Source: Lachnospiraceae bacterium OM04-12BH (GTDB lineage: Bacteria > Bacillota > Clostridia > Lachnospirales > Lachnospiraceae). From it: a DNA stretch of 40,922 nt. Shown here in pieces: positions 8,229 through 15,917 of this stretch. Where the stretch lies: contig QULQ01000018.1 of assembly GCA_003490145.1 (NCBI GenBank), forward strand, positions 1-40,922, given 5' to 3'. The stretch's first letter is position 1. The number at the start of each line of letters is the position of its first letter. The notes under the pieces are model-generated. The model searched no databases. It was not told the DNA's origin and saw only the letters and a program-made list of their open reading frames with translations. The translations under genes and the position numbers were made by a program.

Positions 8229-8526
8229 GTGTTTCTTCAGATTTTTTTTTCAACCAATCCACCTGCATGGTGAGCTGGCCAACTTTTTTCGCATATTCAG
8301 CTTTTTCCTTGCGTTCTAAAGCGAGTTTTTCTTTCAGATTATCCTCTCGTGTGTCATTAAAAACCACGGATGCTTTATCGAGGAACTCCTTCTTCCAGTT
8401 GCGGAGAAGATTCGGCTGAATATTGTTTTCGGTTGCGATTGTATTTAAGTCTTTTTCTCCTTTGAGCAGTTCAATCACTAATTCTGATTTGAATTTGGCA
8501 GAGAAATTTCTTCTTGTTCGAGACAT
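8179..8526 (-). CDS. IS3-family transposase OrfA (HTH)
   Basis: A 115-residue protein. Residues 5-55 are an HTH_8/transposase_8 domain (RRNFSAKFKSELVIELLKGE, then IQPNLLRNWKKEFL). It is followed by a leucine-zipper-like coiled coil (residues 65-95) that mediates multimerisation. It overlaps orfB by 50 bases. The overlap carries nine adenines followed by TCTGAAG, a likely -1 slippage signal that would join the two frames into the active transposase. Confidence 0.92.
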   Translation of the reverse strand: MSRTRRNFSAKFKSELVIELLKGEKDLNTIATENNIQPNLLRNWKKEFLDKASVVFNDTREDNLKEKLALERKEKAEYAKKVGQLTMQVDWLKKKSEETLGPDYESKFSPKPFED

Positions 8527-8618
8527 AATAATAATCCTTCTTTCTGTAGTGTTTACAGTATATCAGATTCATTAAGAAATGTCTCTTGAAGTGTCTTAAA
8601 TTACGATACCATTATACA

Positions 8619-8814
8619 AAATTTTAAGATAATGCACTATCAACACACTCTTAAGTTTGCTTCTAAGTCTTATTTCCATAACTTTAGGGTTAACCATACG
8701 CAAGACCAATCACTCTCGGACAATACTCATGATTTTCGGTAAAAAACGTAAAAGAAATAAGAACAATTAACAAAATGTATAATAACAATCAATAGCGACT
8801 AATGATTTTCATGT
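8619..8814. other. Non-coding AT-rich flank of the erm(B) cassette
   Basis: No convincing gene. AT-rich sequence like that around erm(B) on Gram-positive plasmids; probably broken cassette DNA between the IS and the terminator. Confidence 0.35.
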
Positions 8815-8845
8815 AAAAGGACACCAAACTATACGGTGTCCTTTT
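8815..8845. terminator. Bidirectional Rho-independent terminator
   Basis: Perfect arms AAAAGGACACC (8815-8825) and GGTGTCCTTTT (8835-8845) with a 9-base loop. It may be the old terminator of an integrase gene: the following bases (8870-8930) look like a decayed C-terminal coding end, but no frame is long enough to claim. No other feature is seen up to 8953. Confidence 0.8.
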
Positions 8846-8953
8846 CAAATTCTTACGTCATATCAAGGCTCATTCAATCGTGGTAAATTCGTGGTAAAAT
8901 GAGTGCTTTCCTATATTTCAAAATGCTTGAAAGTATAGTGTTTATGCGGATAA

Positions 8954-9310
8954 TCAAAAATCAGATATAAAATTTAATATGAATAAATATTTTTCAAATG
9001 CTTTGTGCGTGTCAAAGTGAACCTCTTTGAAAAATAAAACGAGCCAAATAATAAAAGCCGGAATAGCCATATATGGTGTTAAAAAATAAGACAACACTGC
9101 TCCTACTAACATTATGCCAGCCCATGTAAAACACTGATTTTTTATATCACGAGAAATATGAGCTTTATCATACAATGCCTGTTCTTCTTTCGGTAACGAA
9201 TTAAATCCCGAAACAAATTTAGCCGCTCTTTCTTTAAATATTGCAAATAACACTCCTATAATCACAAATGGAATAACCAACACTCCACATAGCCAAAACC
9301 CTATATTCAT
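8954..9310 (-). CDS. DUF3784-like membrane protein
   Basis: A 118-residue protein from the ATG at 9310, chosen because AAGGAGGAA lies 6-8 bases upstream. Three hydrophobic segments (about residues 3-25, 62-82 and 84-104) with a conserved-looking soluble loop (FNSLPKEEQALYDKAHISRDI) between the first two fit the DUF3784 family of small membrane proteins of unknown role. It ends the leftward XRE-TnpV group, from which it is separated by about 53 bases, and is more AT-rich than TnpV. Confidence 0.65.
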   Translation of the reverse strand: MNIGFWLCGVLVIPFVIIGVLFAIFKERAAKFVSGFNSLPKEEQALYDKAHISRDIKNQCFTWAGIMLVGAVLSYFLTPYMAIPAFIIWLVLFFKEVHFDTHKAFEKYLFILNFISDF

Positions 9311-9363
9311 AGCATATTCCTCCTTCACAAATTCTTATTTGTCATAATCATTCTACCATACCG

Positions 9364-9741
9364 TTATGAATAAATCATCTCTTGCAAAATAATTTCTTCT
9401 GCCCGGTTGTGAATGTTATTGCAACGCCGCACCCATTCCATTTGTTGGGTTCGTTTCAATTCCTCGGTCACGCCCTCGGCATCTTTCATCTGCTCCATGA
9501 TGGTGTCTAACCGTTCCTGTGCCTGTTCGTTCAGGTCTGCAAGGTATGTCCATAACTCCCCTGTCAAGGTCAAGGTGTTCAATTTGGCTGGGTGGACTTC
9601 TCTTAAATACTCCCGGTGCATCCGTCCGTACTTTCCGATAGGGCGGTGTTCCTCCGGCAGCTTCAAATCTGGGATATAGTAATCTCCGACAAGGATATAA
9701 TCAATTCCGTTTTCCGTTATTCTTGGTTTCAATTCGCTCAT
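9364..9741 (-). CDS. tnpV: Transposon-encoded protein TnpV
   Basis: A 125-residue protein matching the TnpV family of Tn4451-like elements: DYYIPDLKLPEEHRPIGKYG, then HREYLREVHP, then a helical part with RLDTIMEQMKDAEGVTEELK. The IME-2 homologue at 32418-32771 shares IGKYGRM, ER(L/V)DT and AEGVTEELK-type blocks. Biochemical role unknown; it consistently accompanies recombination modules. It overlaps the upstream XRE gene by 41 bases. Confidence 0.85.
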   Translation of the reverse strand: MSELKPRITENGIDYILVGDYYIPDLKLPEEHRPIGKYGRMHREYLREVHPAKLNTLTLTGELWTYLADLNEQAQERLDTIMEQMKDAEGVTEELKRTQQMEWVRRCNNIHNRAEEIILQEMIYS

Positions 9742-9973
9742 GCTCCTTACCTCCTGTGGAAGCAGGCTCGTCTGATACTAACTCAATCACATCGGTAATC
9801 TCACAATTCAGCGTTTCGCAGATACGGGCTAATGTATCCATGCTGATGTGCTTTCCCTCTTTGCTCATGTTGGCAATCATATTCGTTGTCATACCAGCAG
9901 CAAGCCTTAAATCTTCTTTTCTCATATCACGCTCTAACAGTGTATGCCAGAGTGGTTTATAGCTGATGTGCAT
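9701..9973 (-). CDS. Small XRE/Cro-type repressor
   Basis: A 90-residue protein from the ATG at 9973 (MHISYKPLWHTLLERDM). Almost the whole protein is a Cro/C1 helix-turn-helix: MRKEDLRLAAGMTTNMIANMSKEGKHISMDTLARICETLNC, the form typical of YozG-like regulators. It has its own promoter (10037-10065) with a TTGTGA-TT-TCACAA palindrome over the -35 box, so autoregulation and control of TnpV and DUF3784 are likely. Confidence 0.85.
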   Translation of the reverse strand: MHISYKPLWHTLLERDMRKEDLRLAAGMTTNMIANMSKEGKHISMDTLARICETLNCEITDVIELVSDEPASTGGKEHERIETKNNGKRN

Positions 9974-10002
9974 ATTGCTTTCCCGCCTTCCTATCCATAC
10001 CA

Positions 10003-10065
10003 CCGGGGCGGCTGCCCCGGCAGGAACTTTTCTCTTATTATAGCACCAATCTTGTGAAATCACAA
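10003..10065 (-). promoter_or_regulatory. Promoter, operator and leader hairpin of XRE-tnpV
   Basis: Minus-strand TTGTGA (10060-10065), a 17-base spacer and TATAAT (10037-10042). The perfect palindrome TTGTGATTTCACAA (10052-10065) overlies the -35 box. A GC-rich hairpin CCGGGGC/GCCCCGG (10003-10020) lies in the leader. Confidence 0.65.
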
Positions 10066-10128
10066 TTTATTCTTGTGGACTGCCGCTGATACCGTCTGGA
10101 TTGTGCTTTTCCTTTCTTTTTGTTCCCT

Positions 10129-10164
10129 TTAATTAGCCATGAACTGCTTCATGCCCTGAGATTT
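10129..10164 (-). pseudogene. maff2 3' fragment (remnant)
   Basis: Minus strand reads KSQGMKQFMA then AN and a stop. K-S-Q-G-M-K-Q is the segment that follows ...NDNPGA in Maff2 proteins, and the 5' part ending NPGA is at 18339-18461. IME-1 splits the gene exactly between the two. After FMA the expected second membrane segment is missing, so another insertion or rearrangement (right edge of the left element) lies at about 10134. Confidence 0.75.
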
Positions 10165-10166
10165 TA

Positions 10167-10185
10167 CTCATGTGTGATAAAGAAG
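10167..10185 (+). repeat. IME-1 left terminal inverted repeat / att half-site
   Basis: CTCATGTGTGATAAAGAAG, 16 of 19 identical to the inverse of 18316-18334. It lies a few bases from the crossover TTT and is the probable binding site of the serine recombinase encoded at 10253-11878. Confidence 0.75.
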
Positions 10186-10213
10186 TAATAGAAGTGTAAA
10201 AAATTTTGCCGTT

Positions 10214-10244
10214 CCTATCCGGCACATGAGGTATGTCGGATAGG
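10214..10244 (-). terminator. Hairpin downstream of IME-1 recombinase
   Basis: Perfect 8-bp arms CCTATCCG/CGGATAGG with an inner ACAT/ATGT pairing, 9 bases past the recombinase stop. No immediate T run on the minus strand, so termination is probable rather than certain. Confidence 0.5.
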
Positions 10245-10252
10245 TCGGGCGG

Positions 10253-11878
10253 TTAGGTGTCGGGCAGTTCTACCTTGCCGACAAAAGAATAATAGATTTC
10301 GATTTCCTGTCTGCGTAACTTGCCCCGGCGTTTTCCGTCAAGGGCAACGCTTTCATGGACAACGATTTTCTCCACAAACTCCCGCAGCAGAGTAGGGGTA
10401 AGTTCTTCAATGGTGGTGTGCCTGCGTACCACGTTCATAAACTTTTCAGCGTTTTCGGTGGCTTCCTGCGCTTTGGAAAGTTCTTCCCGCAGTCTGGCGG
10501 CACGTTCTTTCAGTTCTTTCTGCTCGGCTTCATAGTCTGACGACAGCTCTGTGAAACGCTCGTCCGATATACGCCCGGTCACGCTGTCCTCATACAGCCG
10601 TTTGAAGATAGCAGAAAGTTCGCTGATACGCTTTTCAGCCGTTTCCAGTTCCTTTTTTTTGGCGGCGTTCCTGCGTCTGTCCCCGTCCTCGTTCTGCTCA
10701 ATCAAGAGCTTCATAAACCGGGCTTCATGCTTTGCCGCATAGCTGGTAACTTTCCGCAGATTGGAGAGTACACCGGCAGTCAAGAGGTCAGTGCGGATAA
10801 AGTGCGCTGTGCAGTCGGCGGTGCGCTTCTTGTAGCTGCCGCAGATATAACAGTCCTGCTTGCGCTTGTCCGTCTGGTATCGCTGCTGGTACATGACGCT
10901 GCCGCAGTCGGCACAAAAGAGTATGCCGGAGAACAAGCCCACTTCGTCATAACGGTTGGGGCGTTTGCGCTGCTTGCGTAACTCCTGCACCCGTTCCCAC
11001 GTTTCCCGGTCAATGATAGGCTCATGGTGGTTCTCAAAAACTGCCTGCTTTTCCGGGGGATTTTCAATGCTGTGTTTCAGCTTGTAGGACGGTTTCTCGG
11101 TCTTAAAGTTTACCAGACAGCCCGTATATTCCCGGTTTTCCAGCAGATGAACCACTGTATTTGTCGCCCACTTGCACTCATAGCCGGGGTGGTAGCGGCG
11201 GGTGCTTCCCGTCCTGCGGTATTCCAGTGTCCCTGGCGTGGGGATTTGCTGCTCGGTCAGCATACGGGCTATCTTGGTCGGACCGTTCCCGGCAAGGCAA
11301 AGGCTGTAAATCTGCCGTACCACCGGGGCGGCTTCCTCGTCAATGATAAAGTTTTCGTCCTCGTCCATGAGGTAGCCATAGACGGGCTTGCTTGTGATGG
11401 GCTTGCCGCTCATGCCCTTAGAGCGTTTTACTGCCTTGATTTTCTTGCTCGTATCTCTCACCAGCCATTCGTTAAAGATGTTCCGCAGAGGGGCAAAGTC
11501 ATTTTCCCCCTGTGCGCTGTCAACGCCGTCATTGATAGCAATAAAACGGACGTTTTTCTGTGGGAAAATCATTTCGGTGTAAATTCCCACCTGTAAGTAG
11601 TTTCGCCCTAACCTCGACATATCCTTGACGATAACTGTCCCGACTTTTCCGGCTTCAATGTCCGCAAGCATGGCTTGAAAACCGGGTCTTTGAAAGTTCG
11701 CACCAGAATAACCGTCGTCCGTGTACCAGCGCAGATTGGAAAATCCATTCTGTTTGGCATAGGTTTCCAAAATCCTCTTTTGGTTGGAAATGGAATTGCT
11801 TTCGCCTTGCAGTTCGTCCTCATGGGACAGTCTTGGATAAAGGGCGGTAATGAGTTGCTGGGTGGTCTGTCTTAACAT
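10253..11878 (-). CDS. Large serine recombinase of IME-1
   Basis: A 541-residue TnpX-type recombinase that would integrate and excise IME-1. The resolvase catalytic domain covers about residues 10-160, with the nucleophile Ser18 in YPRLSHED and the VIVKDMSRLGRNYLQVG active-site helix. A recombinase DNA-binding domain (about 170-285) follows, then a zinc ribbon (CADCGS ... CYICGS ... C, about 325-360), a coiled coil (about 400-485), and a DUF4368-like tail (FVEKIVVHE ... EIEIYYSF). It sits at the left end of the element, reading outward, 90 bases from the junction. Confidence 0.95.
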   Translation of the reverse strand: MLRQTTQQLITALYPRLSHEDELQGESNSISNQKRILETYAKQNGFSNLRWYTDDGYSGANFQRPGFQAMLADIEAGKVGTVIVKDMSRLGRNYLQVGIYTEMIFPQKNVRFIAINDGVDSAQGENDFAPLRNIFNEWLVRDTSKKIKAVKRSKGMSGKPITSKPVYGYLMDEDENFIIDEEAAPVVRQIYSLCLAGNGPTKIARMLTEQQIPTPGTLEYRRTGSTRRYHPGYECKWATNTVVHLLENREYTGCLVNFKTEKPSYKLKHSIENPPEKQAVFENHHEPIIDRETWERVQELRKQRKRPNRYDEVGLFSGILFCADCGSVMYQQRYQTDKRKQDCYICGSYKKRTADCTAHFIRTDLLTAGVLSNLRKVTSYAAKHEARFMKLLIEQNEDGDRRRNAAKKKELETAEKRISELSAIFKRLYEDSVTGRISDERFTELSSDYEAEQKELKERAARLREELSKAQEATENAEKFMNVVRRHTTIEELTPTLLREFVEKIVVHESVALDGKRRGKLRRQEIEIYYSFVGKVELPDT

Positions 11879-12005
11879 AAATTCCTCCGTTTCCGACAGC
11901 CAGCCCCACTATTCCGTACCTTGATTGTACCACATGGGGCGGCTGTCTGTATAGCGGCAAAAGCGTCAAATCTGCTTCTTTACGGTCAGTAAAAATGACG
12001 GTTTT

Positions 12006-12200
12006 TCAATTAGGCTTCTCGCAGCTCAAATATCCGGCGGCAGCTTCTGCTTTCAGCACTTTCATCATCTTGTCAGCAGCGGTGTCGGTCGCCCCCTCCT
12101 TGAAAAAGCCGGACACCACAAGGATTGTGTTGCCTATCCTCGTTTCGGTCACGCAGTCCGGGCGGCGGGCAGGGCGTTTGTTTCTCTGGGTGTCGGTCAT
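12006..12200 (-). CDS. tnpW: Transposon-encoded protein TnpW
   Basis: A 64-residue protein from the ATG at 12200, which overlaps the dnaC-like stop by ATGA. The core ETRIGNTILVVSGFFKEG, then ADKMMKVL, matches the TnpW pattern and aligns with the IME-2 copy at 20033-20227 (KKIGKTTYKVHVHFS ... SDKIKRML). Small transposon-linked protein of unknown role; last gene of the rep-dnaC-tnpW cassette. Confidence 0.75.
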   Translation of the reverse strand: MTDTQRNKRPARRPDCVTETRIGNTILVVSGFFKEGATDTAADKMMKVLKAEAAAGYLSCEKPN

Positions 12201-13051
12201 AGGCAAATCTCCTTTCCGGCAAGCAGGCGTTTCAATCGTTCCATTTTCCCCTGTGCGGCGGCTTTCCTCAAATTCTCCCCGGTAAAGCAGAGGGGGGAAC
12301 ACATTTCAAGCAGCCGGTCATAAATCCGGGCGTGGGCGGTGTCCTCCGGGTGCTGCAATTCCTCCAGCGTGAGGTTGGTCGTCACAATCAGCGGCTTCCT
12401 GCTCCGGTAGCGGCTGTCAATCACGTTGTAGACCTGTTCCAGTCCGTATTCTGTGCCACGCTCCATTCCAAAATCGTCAATGATGAGCAGGGGGAAGCTG
12501 CAAAGCCGGGAAATATATTCATTCCTGCCCGCAAAGCTGGCGGCAAGGTCATTAAGTATCGTTGCAAAGTTTGTCATGCACACCGGGACTTCCTGCTCCA
12601 TGAGGGCGTTTGCAATACACCCGGCAAAATAGCTTTTTCCAGTGCCTACCTTTCCCCACAAGAGCAACCCGTAGTTCCCGTCCTTTATCTGCTCCCAGCG
12701 TGCCACATATCCGGCGGCGTTCTTCATCTGCGGGCAGCTTCCGTTATCGTTGGCAAATGTCCAGTCCTGCATGGTCTTGTCTGTAAATCCCTGCCGTTTC
12801 AGCCGTTCCACCGTTTCAAGGTGGCTGCGCTGCTTCTCGGCTGCTTCCCGTTCCTTACGGGCTGCCCGCTGGCAGTCGCACTCTGACGGGTGGCGGTCAC
12901 GCCCGAAAAAGGTCTTGCCCTCCGGGAAATAGGCTTCTTTGGGTTTCCGGCATTTGCCGCAGTATAACAGCCCGTCCTCCCCGGTGTAATCCTCCGGCTC
13001 GGCTGTGGTTTCGGTCATAGGCAGTATGGTGTTATGGATTGTATCGGTCAT
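12197..13051 (-). CDS. DnaC/IstB-like helicase loader ATPase
   Basis: A 284-residue protein from the ATG at 13051, which overlaps the repA stop by 4 bases. N-terminal zinc-binding cysteines (YCGKCRKPK, later ECDCQR). An AAA+ domain follows: Walker A GKVGTGKSY near residue 140, Walker B PLLIIDDFG near 201, then VTTNLTLEEL (sensor 1) and ARIYDRLLEMC (arginine-finger region). It should load the replicative helicase at the RepA-opened origin. The same gene stands at the same place in IME-2 (20271-21134). Confidence 0.92.
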   Translation of the reverse strand: MTDTIHNTILPMTETTAEPEDYTGEDGLLYCGKCRKPKEAYFPEGKTFFGRDRHPSECDCQRAARKEREAAEKQRSHLETVERLKRQGFTDKTMQDWTFANDNGSCPQMKNAAGYVARWEQIKDGNYGLLLWGKVGTGKSYFAGCIANALMEQEVPVCMTNFATILNDLAASFAGRNEYISRLCSFPLLIIDDFGMERGTEYGLEQVYNVIDSRYRSRKPLIVTTNLTLEELQHPEDTAHARIYDRLLEMCSPLCFTGENLRKAAAQGKMERLKRLLAGKEICL

Positions 13052-13806
13052 AGGCTTTCTCCCTCCTTGAATGAATAGTCCGGTATGCCTTTCTTTGGCT
13101 TCTCTTTGGCAGCGTCCTTCTGCGCCCACTTGTAAATGGTGGCTGCATGGCTTTTGTACCGCTTCCCGGTGGAAGCGATATGGCAGGAAAGCCGGTCAAG
13201 GTAATACTCCCATTTGCCGGGGAAGTCCTGTTCCAGTTCCAAAAGTTCTGCGTCAGAAAGGAATACATTTTTATATCTGCCATAAGCGGCGGGGGGCTGC
13301 CCCTCACTCGCTCTTTTTGTTTGGCTCTCTATTAAGTTGTTTATATTAGTTTGGTTAGGGGACGGTTTTCCGACCGTCATAAGGTCAGTTTTCCGGCTGT
13401 CAGTGGGGCGGTTTTCTGCCCCTATGAGGGTCGGTTTTCCGTCCGTCAGTTGGTCGGGAAACTGTACCACTGGGGCAGGCACTTTTACATACAGGCGGTT
13501 GGCACAAGAAAAGCCTGCCCGTCTGCGTTCCAGCAGTCCGGCAGCGTCCAGTTCGTTCAGTGCGCCCTTTATGGTGGTACAGCCTTTATCCAGCATTTCC
13601 GCTATCTCTGCTATGGGGTAGACAATGTATGTCCGCCCCTCGCTGTCCTGCCAGCCATTCTTCTGCGAAAGGGTGGAACGGTCTAACAGCAGCGCATACA
13701 GCAGCTTGGCGGTGTGGGATATGTCCATTTTCAGCAGGAAACGGGGGTAAGGCAGGTAAGCGGGCAGCTCCGTTTCTGCGGTCATATAATCAGCGATAGG
13801 GTTCAC
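13048..13806 (-). CDS. repA: RepA_N-family replication initiator of IME-1
   Basis: A 252-residue protein. The N-terminal RepA_N domain (about 1-115: LPYPRFLLKMDISHTAKLLY, then HTH residues CTTIKGALNELDAAGLLERR) binds the origin. The middle (115-165) is low-complexity and is coded by the 23-bp iterons. The C-terminal domain (170-252: YGRYKNVFLSDAELLELEQD, SHAATIYKWAQKDA, YSFKEGESL) is shared with the IME-2 Rep protein, whose N-terminal domain is of another family. RepA_N plasmids keep their origin within the rep gene, which fits here. An intergenic block of about 110 bases shared with IME-2 lies upstream. Confidence 0.9.
   Translation of the reverse strand: MNPIADYMTAETELPAYLPYPRFLLKMDISHTAKLLYALLLDRSTLSQKNGWQDSEGRTYIVYPIAEIAEMLDKGCTTIKGALNELDAAGLLERRRAGFSCANRLYVKVPAPVVQFPDQLTDGKPTLIGAENRPTDSRKTDLMTVGKPSPNQTNINNLIESQTKRASEGQPPAAYGRYKNVFLSDAELLELEQDFPGKWEYYLDRLSCHIASTGKRYKSHAATIYKWAQKDAAKEKPKKGIPDYSFKEGESL
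13362..13453. repeat. Four 23-bp iterons inside repA (candidate replication origin)
   Basis: Four direct repeats with period exactly 23 bases, units starting at 13362, 13385, 13408 and 13431. Each has the core GGTTTTC (AGTTTTC in unit 2), then CCGNCCGTCA or a variant. The period is not a multiple of three, so the repeat appears in all three reading frames and cannot be a protein repeat; selection is on the DNA. Probable RepA-binding iterons and origin. Confidence 0.8.
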
Positions 13807-13915
13807 CTCCTTGTGGTGTCTGTCTATGGGTTCTGTTACGCTTTTAGGGGGCGTTTTCGGGGGAAAAGGATAAATGTATCACGCACCCTTTGACACCCTT
13901 CCAAAAAGCCTTGAT
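13807..13915. promoter_or_regulatory. Conserved untranslated block upstream of repA
   Basis: Non-coding DNA between the VLP gene and repA. Its 13865-13925 part matches 21945-22003 of IME-2 closely (GGATAAATNTATCA, then CCTTTGANACCCT, then CTTGATTTA). It contains GATA-N4-TATC and a CACCTCC ribosome site for repA. Conservation between IMEs with different relaxases suggests a replication or regulatory signal. Confidence 0.55.
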
Positions 13916-14302
13916 TTATGCGGGTTTGAAATGCCCTAAAGCGTGACATTTCTCCCTTTGTTTCCGCTTCCGTTTGGCGGCGTTTATCCGCTTCATGCGT
14001 CCGGCGCAGTCCGGGCAGTATTTCCCCCGGTTGGATTTGGGGACAAAGAACGCCCCGCAGACAGCGCAGCGTTTCCGGCTTTCCCGGCGCATGAGGGCGG
14101 CTTCCAGTGCTTCATCAAGGGGCAGGACAGCGGCAGTAAACCAGCGGCAGAGCAGCGAATAGCTGATACTCTGCACACACACGCAAGGCTCGCCGTCCTC
14201 CAACAGCAGACAATTCCCGCTGTCATAGTTGCAACACTCATGCACAAGGCGGCGGGCTGCCCGGTACTGGCGGTAGTCCATGCGGGGGATATTACCGTTC
14301 AT
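13916..14302 (-). CDS. Cysteine-rich VLP family protein
   Basis: A 128-residue protein from the ATG at 14302. N-terminal MDYRQYRAARRLVHECCNYDSGNC, then CVCVQSISYSLLCRWFTAAVLP containing the V-L-P signature. A CAVCG ... YCPDC zinc ribbon (about 78-100) and a basic tail follow. Eleven or so cysteines point to zinc-binding, possibly DNA- or RNA-binding. The homologue in IME-2 (21994-22392) has the same position upstream of rep. It overlaps the relaxase end by 11 bases. Function unknown. Confidence 0.85.
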   Translation of the reverse strand: MNGNIPRMDYRQYRAARRLVHECCNYDSGNCLLLEDGEPCVCVQSISYSLLCRWFTAAVLPLDEALEAALMRRESRKRCAVCGAFFVPKSNRGKYCPDCAGRMKRINAAKRKRKQREKCHALGHFKPA

Positions 14303-15917
14303 GGCTCTGCTCCTTTCTGCGTTGCGGCTCGCTCCGGCGTAAAATCTGGTCGATATTGCCCTTGACAGTCTGCAAGCGGCGGTATTCCTCCCGTTTTGCC
14401 CGGTAATCGTTGTAGCCGCTGTTTTTCTCTTTGATAAGGGCTTCAATCTCTGCTTGCAGGGCTTTATAGCCCGGCAGCTTGGAAATGCCGTTTTCTTTGA
14501 AATAGCGGGCGGCTGCGTCTGCTATGATAAAGTCGCTTTCGTGCTTCTGTCGGTAGGCTGCTTTTGCTTTGGCGTTTTTCTGCTGTTTCAGCCCGTCCCG
14601 GACAGGGCGGGTCTTGGAATAGGCAAGTACCTGCCGTTGCAGCTCCTTTTTCCCGTTCAGCGTCTTTTCCACCTGCTTCAGCTCTGTAAGGCTTTCCTGC
14701 ATGGCGGCATAGGCGGCAGAACAGGCTTCGTCCAGTTCCTCCGGGGAAGAAAAGCCGTACTGCTGGTAGGCGGTAACGGTAGCCGCCATTTGCTTTAGGT
14801 TGTGCTTTGCCGCCCAGCGGTCATAGCCCACGCCCTTGCCCTCGGCTCGCTTGGCTTCCCGGTCAACCATGCGCTGCAAGGTGGTGTCTGCCGGGGTGGT
14901 TTTTGTGGTTTTTTCCTCCCGCAAGCGTCCCTTTTGTGTGTGGGGGTATTCGGGTATGGCTGTGGTCTGTTCGGCGGCTCTGTGGGCGTTCTGTGTGAGC
15001 AGGGCAAGGACAGCAGCCTTGTCAAAATCGTCCCCCAGCTTCCGGGCTGTGATAGGCTTTGTCCTGTCCGGCGTGAGGTAGGAAAGCCGCCCCCGGCTCT
15101 CCTTGACGGTCACACCCTCCCGCAGCAAAAGGGAAGAAAACTCGTCAAAGCTGGTAGCTTGGGAAAGTGCCTGCCGTATCGTCCGGCGCAGCTTCGCCTT
15201 GTCCGTTTCAAACTTGGTGGGCTTGGTCGGCTGTCCGGCGGCTTCTCTGGCGGCGTTCTCTTTATCAAGGGCAAGCTGCCCTTTCTTTGCCGCCCAGTAT
15301 TCCCGTTCGGTTATCCGTTCCTTGCTGCCGTTCAAGAGGTCGATTTGGTAAAGCTCCTCCCGGTGGCACATCTCCATGACTTCACTCTTGAAATATTCCA
15401 TAGCGGCATTGGTGCAGCGGTGCTTGCAGCCCTCCCGTGTATCGGCTGGTCTGTCCATGTAGGGCAGAAGCGGGACTTCATAAATCCGCAGGGAGTTGAT
15501 GACGATATGCACATGGATATTGCCGCTGTGGTTATGCCCGTCCGGGTGGGTGCAGATTAGGGCTTGGTGTCCGGGAAAATGCTCTTTACAGAACTGCTCG
15601 CCCAGCTCCTGCGCCCGGTCTACGGTCAAGCCGTTGTCTGTCCCGTCCCGTGGGTCAAAGCTGATGATATAGTGGTGGCTTTTCACATCTTCCCGTTTTT
15701 TGTTTTTCTCATAGCGGAGATTGGCTCGCATACAGGCGACAGCGAAATCCTCTCCCCCGCAGTTGAGGGAAGAAATGCGGTAATTCTCCCTCGGTATCAG
15801 CCGCCCGTTTTCATCAAGGGTGGGCTTCATGGTAAACTCGTCATGCTCAAATGTGAGGTAGGCTTCCGCTGCGCCATAGTCCGCATTTTTAGAGCTGATA
15901 TGTTTGAATGTTGCCAA
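14292..15917 (-). CDS. MobP-type relaxase/mobilization nuclease
   Basis: About 541 residues. Relaxase domain at about 1-300: ATFKHISSKNADYGAAEAYL at the N-terminus, KSHHYIISFDP near residue 80, and the metal-binding HPDGHNHSGNIHVHIVINS near 125. The C-terminal half is a charged coiled coil. Tn1549-family relaxases begin MATFKHI, so I chose the TTG at 15917; ATG at 15947 is the alternative, adding 10 residues inside the mobC overlap. It nicks IME-1 oriT, probably within 16395-16445. It belongs to a different class from the MobQ relaxases of the other two elements. Confidence 0.92.
   Translation of the reverse strand: MATFKHISSKNADYGAAEAYLTFEHDEFTMKPTLDENGRLIPRENYRISSLNCGGEDFAVACMRANLRYEKNKKREDVKSHHYIISFDPRDGTDNGLTVDRAQELGEQFCKEHFPGHQALICTHPDGHNHSGNIHVHIVINSLRIYEVPLLPYMDRPADTREGCKHRCTNAAMEYFKSEVMEMCHREELYQIDLLNGSKERITEREYWAAKKGQLALDKENAAREAAGQPTKPTKFETDKAKLRRTIRQALSQATSFDEFSSLLLREGVTVKESRGRLSYLTPDRTKPITARKLGDDFDKAAVLALLTQNAHRAAEQTTAIPEYPHTQKGRLREEKTTKTTPADTTLQRMVDREAKRAEGKGVGYDRWAAKHNLKQMAATVTAYQQYGFSSPEELDEACSAAYAAMQESLTELKQVEKTLNGKKELQRQVLAYSKTRPVRDGLKQQKNAKAKAAYRQKHESDFIIADAAARYFKENGISKLPGYKALQAEIEALIKEKNSGYNDYRAKREEYRRLQTVKGNIDQILRRSEPQRRKEQSHER

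Larger units (their letters stand above)
7339..8618 (-). mobile_element. IS3-family insertion sequence
   Basis: About 1.28 kb with two overlapping transposase frames on the minus strand. Proposed ends are TGTAACTGGGTA at 7339 and, in inverse orientation, TGTATAATGGTA ending at 8618 (8 of 12 positions match), giving about 90 bases before orfA, a normal IS3 layout. The ends are tentative and I see no clear target duplication. The element stands directly upstream of the erm(B) promoter in the same transcription direction. Confidence 0.7.

Noticed and set aside
7336..8622. Target-site duplication of the IS3 element
   Set aside because: Three bases on the left (ATA) and right (AAA) differ; no duplication seen, so ends are left tentative.
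8860..8950. Possible C-terminal end of a tyrosine integrase
   Set aside because: Short ends such as FTTIE-stop are suggestive, but frames are broken and no catalytic residues are present; not enough to annotate.
14802..15560. A 252-codon plus-strand frame
   Set aside because: Fully antisense to the MobP relaxase, whose motifs are clear; a GC-rich shadow frame. The same holds for the long plus-strand frames at 2307-2972, 11024-11596 and 19413-20045.
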